From: Ochotona curzoniae
Taxonomy: Eukaryota; Chordata; Mammalia; Lagomorpha; Ochotonidae
DNA: 64,000 nucleotides
Direction of reading: 5' to 3'
Assembly (NCBI RefSeq): GCF_017591425.1
Contig: NW_024466307.1
Location: forward strand, 7,975,001 to 8,039,000
Below the pieces are notes generated by a model, which made no database searches, was not told the DNA's origin, and was given only the letters and a program-made list of their open reading frames with translations. The translations under genes were made by a program, and so were the position numbers. Position 1 is the first letter of the stretch; every line of letters begins with the position of its first letter. Positions 23,401-34,746 of this stretch are shown here, piece after piece.

Positions 23401-24270
23401 ACTTTCCTTGGTTAGAGATAAGTAGACACCCAAGGGTCTCTGAGCCAGCAGGAGCTCAGCAGTGGGGCCTGGGGCTCTGGATATCCCCACTGATGATGTA
23501 ACATGTTGTCAATGATGGCAGTCTCCATCTCCAGCTTCTGGTACCTATTGTAACTCCTTGATTTCAATTGTGGAGTTCTTGTGGATTTTTATTGCAAGAG
23601 AGTCGAAACATGAGGTTAATACCATCTGGCAGTGGTATAAGTTACTCTGCAGAGAAATTAAGAAGCTGCACATTTTCCATTTGTTCCTGAAGGATTGCTA
23701 CCCACTTGTCTTTACATTTCTCTGTGCTGTTGTCTTAGCTAGATTTCCATAACCTCTGCCATCTAATAGGGATTGTCCAGTGGAAGGCTCTGTGGAAAGT
23801 GGACAACCAGGGGAGAGATGGAATAAATACCAAGCCCATCTCTTACCTGCTGGCTAAAGATTGGCACTGACTGGGTCTCCACTGTTGTGCAAACCTCTTG
23901 TGTCTGTAACATATCTCTTTCTCCATGATGTTTCATCCTGGTAGATACTGACTCCCTGTTTTGTGGTTATTTGCATCTTTCACCCTTTGTTTTTGGTTCT
24001 CTGGCTGACCTAAATGTTTATAAATTGTCTGTTCATTAAATTTAACTTTGTAATTTAATTTTATATAGCAAATATTTGACTCAACCTACACCTTTGGTAA
24101 TCAGAAATATTAATATTTACAAAATACTCCTTGCATAGCATTATATACTAATGTTACATATTCCCTCAGCAAAATTGTCATTATAATTGAGACAGGCTGA
24201 ACTTTTCACTAAGTTTGCTGTTACACATGTATATAAACAGTTGAGTTTTGTGTATTCATACTACTCACCT
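23401..24270. other. Unassigned sequence, possibly an old repeat
   Basis: No coding or RNA feature recognised. The moderately GC-richer part at 23430-23900 might be an LTR or L1 remnant, but I cannot assign it. Confidence 0.3.
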
Positions 24271-24570
24271 AATAAAATAAAAAAAATACACTAGACAGAG
24301 GGAGAAAGTTCTTCCATCTACTGGTTCAGTTTCCAAGTGACTGCAATGGCTGGAGCTGAGTTGATCTAAAGCCAGGTGTCAGGAGCCTCTTCTAGGTCTC
24401 CCATGCGGGTGCAGGGTTCCATTGCTTTGGGTCATCTTCTATTGCTTTCCCAGGCCACAAGCAGAGAGCTGGGTGGAAAGTGAAGCAGCCAGGACATGAA
24501 CCAGTGCCCATATGGGATCTTGGCACTCAGCAAGGTGAGGATTTAGCCACTGAGCCATTGTGCCAGGCCC
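24271..24570 (-). mobile_element. C-type SINE, nearly complete
   Basis: Minus-strand copy running from an A/T-rich tail (AATAAAATAAAAAAAATAC) through TTCTTCCATCTACTGG, TCTCCCATGCGGGTGCAGGG and CCCATATGGGATCTTGGC to the head GAGCCATTGTGCCAGGCCC. Moderately diverged, with some CpGs kept. The minus frame at 24439-24627 is internal. Confidence 0.93.
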
Positions 24571-27500
24571 TCGGAGGAGCATATTTATAAATGCTAAATC
24601 AATAATTGCAGAAATGCCAGAAGTCAAATTTAATTACACACTGGAAGGAGAGGTGCCCAATTTGGCATGAACAAACATTTGTCCCCAGCAGAAAGGTAGA
24701 ACTCTGCAGGGATATGAAGCAGATTTGACTCCGTGAACGGCCAGTCTCACAGTCCTTCAAATTTGGGGCTTTGTATTAAATTTTGCTTAAATGACTTTGT
24801 ACATATTTGTTCTAGAAAAAAATAGTAAAACATACACTATTTGTATGTTAAAATACATACATTAGTGAATAAAAGATGGAATGAGGATGCATTTTGATAT
24901 TTCAGTATGATGACAAAAACATATGATGTGAATTTATACCATCTTTATGATGGAGCCATCATAAGTATGAGCAGAATTTATGGGAAAATGGGATAGATAG
25001 AAATAATAAATGACTGATTTGAACCAAGCATTATCCTTTTCTTTGAGGGAACATATTCCAATGATTTTGTTTGTTGTTTTCATTTCAACAGGATTATTCC
25101 TCTATGACATACAATTATTTGACAAAGAAATTCTCGTCTCAAGCAGAATGAACTAGCACCACATTTTTAATTCAATGATATTTAATATTCTATTTTTAAA
25201 GCACATATCGTATTATTAAAACTATAAGCACTTCTTTATCCAGTGTTGTCTTGGTCCATGCTGACAACAAAAGGATAAATTCAGAGCATACCGGGGTTCC
25301 TCTGGTAATACCACTAACATGACACATGTCATCCTATGATAAATTGGCTCTGTGTCTGTTCAATTTCAAATCTAAAGCTCTGGAGGCAGAAGTGTTAGGA
25401 AGCGGGCACCGTTCTGGCAAACAGAGGCCTCAGATGCGCAGAATTAGTGTGCATGGAGCAGATAACAGAGACAGAGCTCCACAGTGAAAGGAAGTTTGCA
25501 CAGGTTGCTAGACTTCCTGGGGCTTAGGTAGCATTGGCAGATGTTAGGTGGGAAAAAAACATCTGTAAGCATGATAATGAGCGTTTCCAGGATTTGAAGT
25601 GACAACTGTATCCAGCACAAATGCTGTCATGTTGCCCTATTTGCATACCAATTAAATTTTAAAATAAAGAAACAAATATTGGGTTACTGAATTTGTTTGA
25701 CAAATAATCTGTAGGGCTTACTCCACACAACTGGGTCAGGCATGGTGGCTGTCTGACAGATGTTGCATCTATGAAAGATTTAAGCAAAAAATGCATCCAC
25801 ACTGCTACCACCCACAGTTTTCAGGGTAGGAATCTGAAATGGGTTAGAGATCCTCGGATACCCGAGGCAGCCGCCGTGGAATGCTTATTCTCTGTGTTTT
25901 GCTAATGTGTTTAATAGACAACTTTTGTATTTAGTTACAAGGTAGGAAGTTTTTATAAAATACACAGTTGTGCACAAATTTAACTTTGTGGTTCGCTCTA
26001 TCTTAAATAAAAAGTGTTGGACTTGGCTTTTTGAAAAAGGAAGAATGCCGATCTTCAGAGCCGTCAGGACGCACGGGCGTGATTACATGCAAGACGGTGG
26101 TCAGCACTCTGCAATGAGTTTGAAGTGATGGAAGATAAATACCTTCATTCCATCTTTTATTCGCTAAAATATGTGCTTGAAGCATCCTACTCTGTCTCTC
26201 TCGCTCAGCTTCCTAGCTCAAATGTAAAGCAAGCATGTGTAGAGTCACTTCAAGCACAAATCCGATTTTGGCCAGTTCAGGCATACTTAATGATTTCTGA
26301 ATTTTGAGATGTGAAATATGCATTTGTAATAGAACGTAATTTCCTCAGGAGAACTTTCATGTTTAACCTGCTGGAGATCTACTAAGTAAGGGGCTCCAAT
26401 ATAGATTCCCATTAAAAAAAAAAAAAAAGAAGGTTAGATATGTGCTAGGTGTCCAGTTCTGATACAAGCATGCATTTGGTGTAATCCAGTCTTAAGAACT
26501 TTATAGTCTTATCTGGAAAACAGACACACACAGATAAGTGCAATATAATTGATATGCACAGGGGGAAGGTAGCAAACTATACATCTTGCTTCTGGGAGTT
26601 TATGTGTGAAAATCATTCTGGGAATGTGGAGACCAATCCATCTTTGTTTTAGACCATGAGTTCCCCTCTCTCCATTCTGAAATGTGTGCAGATCAAGCAC
26701 AAACACGGAGTTGTGGGTCCTTGATTAACTCTTCAGAGGCTCATCATATTGCCTTTTGCCTATTCTTCCATTTAGCTTCTTTTCAGTTGGGGGGTGGATT
26801 TTCCTGTTAAAAATTCCTCTCTTCCTGTAGTATTCCTGTCGTTTTAATTCCTTAATGCACTATAAATACTTCCTATCTGAAAGGTTCCTGAGGTGAGTTT
26901 TTATTTAAACTGAAGGTTGTCTTGTCTGAGCAAAAGTTAGATTTTCTTTTTTCTATTTTGAAAAATAAATACTTGAAATATTTTTCCCCAGTAACATATT
27001 TATACTATTTTCTTTCCTGACTTCAACACAAATTTAGCTAGTAGGGTATTTAAACCACGAGTTAGCTTTGCCAATATGTTGTCACCATTGAGTTTTCATT
27101 AATTCTATGAAATTTGATAAAACATTATCAAGGCTATGTTTCCCCGAGCCCTAGGAGGCCTTTTCTGCTCTCAAATCATTGCTTCTCCCGTGGCAGATGC
27201 ATGCGCTTGGGCAGCCCGTTAGAGAGGAATAGTGGTATACTAGTAGACAGCATGGCATTCTAGACGCTTTGTCTGTTATGAGAGCTCAAGAACCACAAAG
27301 AGAGAGAGAGAGGTGAAAGGACTAGAGTGAAGCCAGGGGCATCTTCAGACATTCTGGTGGACCTTACTGCAGGGAAGAAAGGGTACTTGTGAAGACGTAA
27401 GAAATCATGGCGTGCAAAGATGGTCTGCGGAAGTGCACTGTATGCTATGCTCAGCAAAGAGAATGACTTCATCTTATACAGATGCATGAGCCCCCCCCCT

Positions 27501-29598
27501 CAGAAATCAAACAGTGCAAGCTATAGTTTCATATGCACTTTAGAAAGAGTACTGTCAGTAATTAATGTGTCTAAAATTACTGGAACAAATTATCTATGAA
27601 ATGATAAAGTGAAGGTTATTTAAAAAAAAAAGACACTTAAGGCTTCTATGCTTCTCAAACCAAGCGTTATTGTCAAATAGCACAATTAGGTTTGAGCTGC
27701 ATTTGTTTTCCCCCAGGTAAATTAGATTGGAAGTTCACAGAAGCTTTTATACTCGCTTGCCTCCTTGTTTCCATCTGGCCTCCTCTATCACTGGGTCCCA
27801 GTGGAGATTCCTACAGTCCTATGACTGTAGACTTGTGGCTGGCTGATCGGTAGGCTCTGGCTGTGGAAAGGTCCCAGAAGGTAGATGCTTTCTCTGCTTC
27901 TTTGTATGACTGACATAGCTACTGCAGGAACACCATGGATGGAGGCCCAGGCTCTTTCGACAAGGCAGACTCCTGTGAGGTGCGACAGGTCCATAGATTA
28001 CACATCACTGAGAAGAGGCAAGCGGATTGGCACTTCCAAGAATAGGGCAGAACGAGAAAGTAGACTAATAAGCTGCTGTCACACCTGTCGTAGGAGGCAA
28101 TACCAGGGCAAAAAGGGCAGAAAGATGGTGAGAGAGCTTGGTGCATGTTGAAAAAAGGCTGTATTTACCAGAGCAAAAAAAAAAAAAAAACTACGTTATA
28201 AACACTTTTTTGATCATATTGTTCCTGTGCTGAACAAGGGGCACCCTGAATCTCATGATTCTCACGGAGTAGTAGCAGAGTTCCAGAATTAAGGATGTAC
28301 CAGCTGTGAGTTTGCGTTTCTTACTTTATCATCTGGAAACGGAGAAGATTAAGTAGACAGATAACCTGAGATGGACCTAGCTAATTTGGAAAATTTGGGG
28401 GCATTTCTGGATGCTGGGGTTTAACATTCTATTTTAGATATCTTGTGGAGGTTCATAACAAAGAATCTGCCTGTGGATATCTACTGAATCATAGAGCTTA
28501 GACTGGGAACTTCAGCAAAAGTTACTGAGAACTGAAGCTCAAAGCAAGGGACGAAGTCACTCACTCAGTTCCTAACCTTAATGAAACGTGGGAACTGTGG
28601 ATAGTCCATTGAAATTCCATGCATAGTCATCACAATAGGATTGGGTTGGATTTTAGTGAGAGTACACTAACAGAGGATCATCGCAGCCTAGGATGGTTAC
28701 TGAGGTGTTTCTGTAGCAGATAGAGCAGTTGCCAGTGTGGGAGGCAAGCTGAAGCCCGCGCTGTGAGAGGCAGAGAGATGCTGTACGCAGTAGAGTATAT
28801 GGCAGTGGAGTGGGGCAAGGGAGAGCTCCAAGGTGTTTGTGGCTGGAGTGTGACCTGGGAGAGGTGAAACTGGAGAGATAAACTAGCTGTCAAGCTGGGG
28901 AAGTTTGCATGGAGGCTAAGGAAGGTATTTAAAGTCGAGGTACAAGAGAGACACTGAAGGATGTGAAGCATGGCCAGGTGTGGCAGCTTTTTCAAAGAAA
29001 GCATTGAGGGTAGTCACGATTTGGGGGGGCACACACAGCCTTGGGGAACAGTGTCAAGTCACAGGTCTTGAGCACAGGCCATGGAGTAATGATTCAGGGG
29101 AAATTTCAGGGTGATTTGAGAACACAACACTGACATGGACTAAGTCAAAATGGTTGAGAGGGAGGAGCACCAGCTCTAGCATGGGAGAAATTAAGTCCCT
29201 TAGAGACTTGTTGAATAAGAGAGAAAAAAAAAATAAAATCACTTTTTTTTAAACGTTGGATTTTGAGCAGAAATATAAACCCAAATCTGAGGTAAAGTAA
29301 GGTCAAAAAGGAGGAGGTCATACATGCATCTAGCACTGAGAGAATAAGTATCACAAAGGACAGCTGAATTTTAGATTCAGGTCCTGAGACCCAAGCCCCA
29401 CTGCTGGCACAAACACTCACCTGGCTCCAAGACTGTGGCCAGCTGAGGGTCCAGTCCACCTGGCCTGCGTCCTGGCACGTGGGAGCCCACCTCCGAGCTA
29501 GTTGTCACCCTCTGGCTCTGAGTACCTGGCAGGCCGCTGCTCTCCTAATTTCTTAGATAAGTATGGTGTTCATGATTCCTTTTTAATCAGAAATAATT
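24571..29598. other. 5 kb without SINEs; scattered faint ancient repeats
   Basis: Mostly unique. Around 28525-28600, AACTGAAGCTCAAAGCAAGG resembles the reverse complement of the MIR core, and 28310-28370 also looks MIR-like. A G-rich stretch at 28680-29000 may be an ancient interspersed repeat that I cannot name. Homopolymers: A run at 26414-26428, C9 at 27491-27499, A run at 28175-28190. A CpG cluster at 26040-26100 is reported as a finding. The minus-strand frames 28678-29004 and 29145-29459 have no domains. Confidence 0.4.
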
Positions 29599-29900
29599 AT
29601 TATTTTTTAAAGATGTATTTATTTGAAAAGCAGAGAGAGAGAGTGATGAAAGACCCCATTCTCGGGTTCATTCCCGAAGTGCCGGCAAAACCCAGGGAAA
29701 AGCCAAGATCAGGAAACAGGAACTCCCTTTGGGTCTCCCGTGTGCGTGGCAGGAACCAAGCATTTGGGACTTCACCAGATGATTTCTAGGCAGAGCTGGA
29801 TGGGAGTCCTAACGTGGCCAGAACTTGAAGCAGGCGCTCCCAAATGAGATGCAGGTGTCTCAAGCTGTGACTCAGCCAGCTCGTCCCAAACGCCCGCCCT
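29599..29900 (-). mobile_element. Old C-type SINE, full length
   Basis: Minus-strand copy: AAAGATGTATTTATTTGAAA tail, CGGGTTCATTCCCGAAG, TTGGGTCTCCCGTGTGCG, GGCAGAGCTGGATGGGAG and the head complement CCAAACGCCCGCCCT. It belongs to the older TATTTGAAA-tailed type. The frame at 29502-29789 is mostly internal. Confidence 0.88.
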
Positions 29901-29907
29901 AGAATTG

Positions 29908-30145
29908 TTTTTAAAAATTAATATGCTTCAATTGAAAGGTAGAGCTAGAAAGCTCCCAAGTTTCTGCAGTTTATAGGGATCTGCCAGGTCAAAGCTGATA
30001 GCCAGGAACTCCATTCAGGTGAGCTTCCCTGAGCGTGGGAGGCAGGCATCCATGCACCTGTTATGTCCTATAGTCAATCAGGAGGCAGAACCAGGGATTA
30101 AATCCAGACATGCTTTGAGCATCATTGGGATCTTAGCAACTCAGA
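29908..30145 (-). mobile_element. Very old C-type SINE adjacent to the previous one
   Basis: A second minus-strand copy starts eight bases beyond the first: a TTTTTAAAAATTAATATG tail, CAGGAACTCCATTCAGG, GGCAGAACCAGGGATTAAA and a decayed head near GGGATCTTAGCAAC. It is less well preserved than its neighbour, so it was probably there first. Confidence 0.7.
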
Positions 30146-33100
30146 TCTTTTGAGGTATGGCTGTAAAGTCACAAAAACTTAACAATAAACATTTGTATTG
30201 TGTTAAGAAATTTTTTTTTTGTGAGGAAATATGCCTTTTGTTGAAGTTATACTAAAGTCTCAGCATGCTTGCAAATGAGGTTTGGAAATAAGTGGTTTTA
30301 AAATAGAAAACTCACTGAAATGCTCAGAAAATGAAGCAGGCAGCCGTCAGCTCTGAGCAGCTCCGCCTTGGCAGCTCTGCTTCTCCAGGTCTCCTCTAAG
30401 AGGACTCATCAATTTCAGAAAACCTGTGGCCACTGAAGGACGAGCCCACTGTTCCAAGCTCTCCTGCGTCAGCTTGCTCTTGCCTAGCTGTCATACTCTA
30501 ACCCAAGTCAATCTCTATCCAATTTTTGCTTCAATAAGTATTTCTGTGTTTTTCCATATGTATTACAATCTTTTAAATTGGTTATGGAATGCTATGGACA
30601 GGATTCATGAATAGAATAAAATGATGAGTCGATGCAACCTCTTTCAGCTTTTCAGGCAAAAGCGTGGGATTTGAGAATCAACATGGGATGAAATTCAAAG
30701 GCTTGTTTTACTTAGAGGTTATGTCTCATTCAGCCAGAGTGCTTCATATTTGACCTCTTGGATGAACTGCTGTTTCGTTCTGTAAGTTTACGGGGAGTGT
30801 AACCTTGTATTAGATGGACAGAGGGGATTATCCAGATTTATGGAAGGTATACGGAGTAATGAAATATTTAAAATGCAAATGGAGGAAATACTCTTCTCTG
30901 TTCTTCAATGTATTGAATGTGTTCAAGTCTACTTAGCACAAGGAAGCCAAGTAGGAAATTATGTGTTTAAGGATGGCAAACTACCCAGTCACCTGGAACA
31001 CCATATCACTTACCTATGCAGGAGAGAAATTGAAAATGCCCTGGGTAAAGGCAAGCAGAACGGCGATGTGCCAGCTCGACCCATCTGGGAAAGAAATGGA
31101 GAAAATGTGGGGTTGTCAAATTTCATATCGAGTCAATAATGCTTCACAATATGCATATATATATGTATGCATATCTACACATATAGGCACAGAAAGAAAT
31201 CATTCTAGCTGCTTGAAGAAGCAAAGGGGCAAGATGGAGTGCAAGGACAGTTCCATGTTCCAATAATGGCCTGCGGGTCTTTGCAGTGAAATTGAGCAGC
31301 TGAAAATTTAGGGTCAGCTTCATTAACTATGGCCAGCTAATCAGATTAGGCTTTTGGCAAAAACTATTGGAATTTTGAATGCATCGAGGCTCCCATTTTT
31401 CATGAGGAAGCTTACTTACTAAGGAGGATGAGAAGATGATGTTCTGTAAGGAAAACCAAGTAGCTAGTGTTGCTTGAGAGGGGATATGTTCTTTGAGGAC
31501 AGCTCGTCCAGTCTGGGGGGTGGGGGTCTCAGCAGATAAGCCCAGTATTGGTGGAGTGTTGTGTCCATACCATTGCTGAACAACACCAGCGGCATGAGCA
31601 ATCTCTGCTTGCCAACTTCTGTTTTAACTCTTAAACAATATCTTCCTGAATTCTGCTTTGTATCACCAAGCAAAATATGTCTTAGGCTCATTTTATTTTT
31701 GGAGTACATTTCTGGTCTAAATCTTGAACTCTTGTTTACCTAACTTAAAATTGTTCCCTGGCCAGATTTGTCATTTCTGCTGTAAATTGCCCTATTAACA
31801 AGCTTTCATGTTTCAAAAATAAGGCGAGATTTACTAATTACAAGTGAAGTTTTCATTGTATCCATGTAAAGTCATCTTCACTTGTATTTTGAAGCTCTAT
31901 GTACTAAAAGTTATCAAATTAACACTTCGTTTTCTTTATGCATCATCAGTGAAACTGTCCCGCCATATCAGAAAAGCATTACACTTACATTAGTGTCCCA
32001 GGTAAAAAATAAGATGTACAATAAGTGCCTCGTGGATGGATTGGTAGCAACACATGAGCAAACTAGCTAGAATAAGTTCAACACTTTCATTTTTTTTATT
32101 AACTCAGTTTTCCTACCAAATAAGTGATCTAGTTTTCACCTTATACATTGGTTATTTAAATGAAAGATACATCATCTGGATAAGATAGCTATTCTTGTTG
32201 TTTGGCATGTGTCAATTTGTTACTGGTGTATGATGTACAATTCAGTGTACTTTCAACTTTGCTTTCATTTTTAGACATTCTTATAGTTCTCAAAAATTAT
32301 TACAGTGAACATTCAATAGTATGTAATCTATTACATGCACTGATAAAGTTATATTGGAATATTATATGGCAATTAAATACTTTTGGATGTACAATTGTCA
32401 ATGTATGAGATAATTTCAATGGATAAGAATTGCAAATGGATTCCTGGCCTATAGGTACTGCCATTCTCTCAGTAACTGGCAAACTTCCAAAGTTCCTGTC
32501 TCTGCCACTTATTGATCAATATTTCTAAAAAACCTTATTTAATCAGGTGTTTTTAGAATCACATTTTCAAAACAGATCAGTTTATTTATATATATATATG
32601 ATATTGAATGACTAGTAAATTCACAGAAATACAATGCTTCTATACCCGAAGCAGAGTTTAAGATTTTTAACGTTCAGGTATGATTTTATATAGTTTTCTA
32701 ACAAGATGGAGAGTGAAAGTTATAGAATTTATAATATAAAAGAAATGTCATTGATTTAAAAATTATTTTAAGGGAGTGCTGAATAGGAAATCTAAACTAC
32801 TTAAAACTTCTTTAATAGCTTTCACAGAAGACATTTTAATTTTTATTTTACTGGATAACTGATCTTGATAATAATCCTCAGTCTTTGATCCACATATATA
32901 AACACACAAAAGCCATATTTGATCTAACCCTAGTTGACATTGATCTACAAAGATCTATAATTCAAGTCTGTCTTGGCAAAAAAAAAAAAAAAAAAGGCTG
33001 AGCTCCATTACAGGTGTGAGCTACACACTCTAAAATTGTTTGGAATGCCTCTTCAGTTCCAGCTCATCTCTTCCTCATCATATTTTTGTTGTGACTTCTT

Positions 33101-34393
33101 CATTTTGTTCTGTATGTATAGGTAGTGATACAAGTATTTGTTTACCTGTTTCAGTGAAGGCCAGTTGAAAACATTTTTATAAGTGAATATTTTTTTTTCA
33201 TTTCATGCCAGATTATAGAGTAAAAAAGGCTACTTTATTTCCAGACACTAATTATGTTCATGAAAAAAAAATATTACACAGGATGAACTCTTAATTACCT
33301 GGGAATCAAAATCTTACAAATAGGATAGTGAGATATCTATATATATATTTATATCCATATTCTGCTATGATCATCCTTGCCTACAATGCATTTGATCAAT
33401 ACATATTGGTTACAAAGGAGCATTGCTGATGGAGTAGAACCAGCCTAATGAATAGAATCGGCAAGAAAACCTTTTACCCCTAAGTCTTCCTTTGGCATCA
33501 TTCAAAGTCAACTAAATAACTGCTTTTCATCAATAATTTTGGGGATGCTGTTTGTTTACAAATTTTGATCAAGGCTGACTTGCTGATGAAATGCTTCCTG
33601 AGCACATTGCTCGGGATGAATTTTTAATACAGCACGAGGCCTCTGCTCAGCGTTGTTTACTCTTCAGAAATGTATATGCATGCTGTCACATGTCATGGGA
33701 AGCATGCAAAATGGTGTGTGAGATTTTCTAGAATTGTGGTTTTGGTATGAGACAAAGGAAACTCAAATATAAAAATTTACATTATCATACAAGTCCTAAA
33801 TTAAGAAAACATTATTGAGGAATAGTCAGCATATTAAGGATATTGTCTCTTTCTCTTTGAAACTCACTGGTTCCAACTGATATCAGGAAAATTCCATAGA
33901 GAGATAAATAGATAAAAAGATGGGTGGACAGACAAGTATCTTCTTAAGTCTAATCTATTTCTTCATGTTTAAGAATGTTTGACAAAGACACAAATTGACC
34001 TTGTGTTTGCTTTTATTCCTATGGCTTAGAGATGCATGGTTAATTTATTTCTGCATACAAACAGAAAATTAGAAAATTTGTATTTTCTGCTCTTCTGAAA
34101 GCAGCACTGACTAAACTTTCTTTCAATGTTTGATCTCTACACCAACCCCAAATGAAAGTGAGGTTGGAGAACATTACTGCACGTGAGTCGGTCTGAGCCA
34201 GGCATTCATTGTTGCATCTTGTGTTGTATCCTTGGTTGAAGCTGTGCAAGATAAGAAGCATGACAGTGACATTCAGTGATGCCACATCAAGCCTGCTTCC
34301 CAAGCAGCACAGAAAATTCCCACAAAGATCATGGGGCTTCTAAGGAGATATATAAAATTTTGCCTGGCACACAGAATTGGTGTTTTTATAATC
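30146..34393. other. 4.2 kb of SINE-free unique sequence
   Basis: AT-rich. A possible old L1 3' UTR piece lies at 32340-32410 (TTGGAATATTATATGGCAAT). An AT-rich near-palindrome lies at 31149-31174, TA repeats at 32586-32600, an A17 run at 32979-32995, and a compact candidate conserved segment at 33560-33720. The overlapping plus frames 30840-31139 and 30961-31266 have no recognisable domain. Confidence 0.4.
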
Positions 34394-34405
34394 TGCAATT
34401 CATTT

Positions 34406-34733
34406 TTTTTAAGATTTTATTTTTATTATTTTTTTTATTGGAAAGGCGGATACACAGAGAGGAGAGACAGAGAGGAATATCTTCCGTCCAATGATTCGCT
34501 CCCCAAGTGAGCGCAACGGCCAATGCTATGCCGATCCAAAGCCAGGAGCCTCTTCTGGGTCTCCCATGCGGGTGCAGGGTCCCAAAGCCTTGGGCTGTCC
34601 TTGACTGCTTTCCCGGGCCACAGGCAGGGAGCTGGAAGGGAAGCGGGACCTCCGGGATAGAACTGGCGCCCGTATGGGCTCACCAGGCGTGCAAGGCGAG
34701 AACTTTAACCACTTGCGCCACCGCGCCGGGCCC
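34406..34733 (-). mobile_element. Young full-length C-type SINE with target-site duplication
   Basis: Minus-strand copy almost matching the one at 10305: AAAGGCGGATACACAGAG, GAGCGCAACGGCC, GGGTCTCCCATGCGGGTGC, GGGATAGAACTGGCGCCC (B box complement at 34654-34664) and CACCGCGCCGGGCCC at the head. About 18 CpGs are intact. The flanking duplication TGCAATTCATTT lies at 34394-34405 and again from 34734, with one further shared T. Frames 34435-34683, 34507-34752 and 34526-34738 are all inside it. Confidence 0.95.
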
Positions 34734-34746
34734 TGCAATTCATTTT

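Noticed and set aside
30840..31266. Overlapping 99- and 101-codon plus-strand frames
   Set aside because: No recognisable family, and two frames open in the same stretch without conservation evidence; not enough for a gene call.
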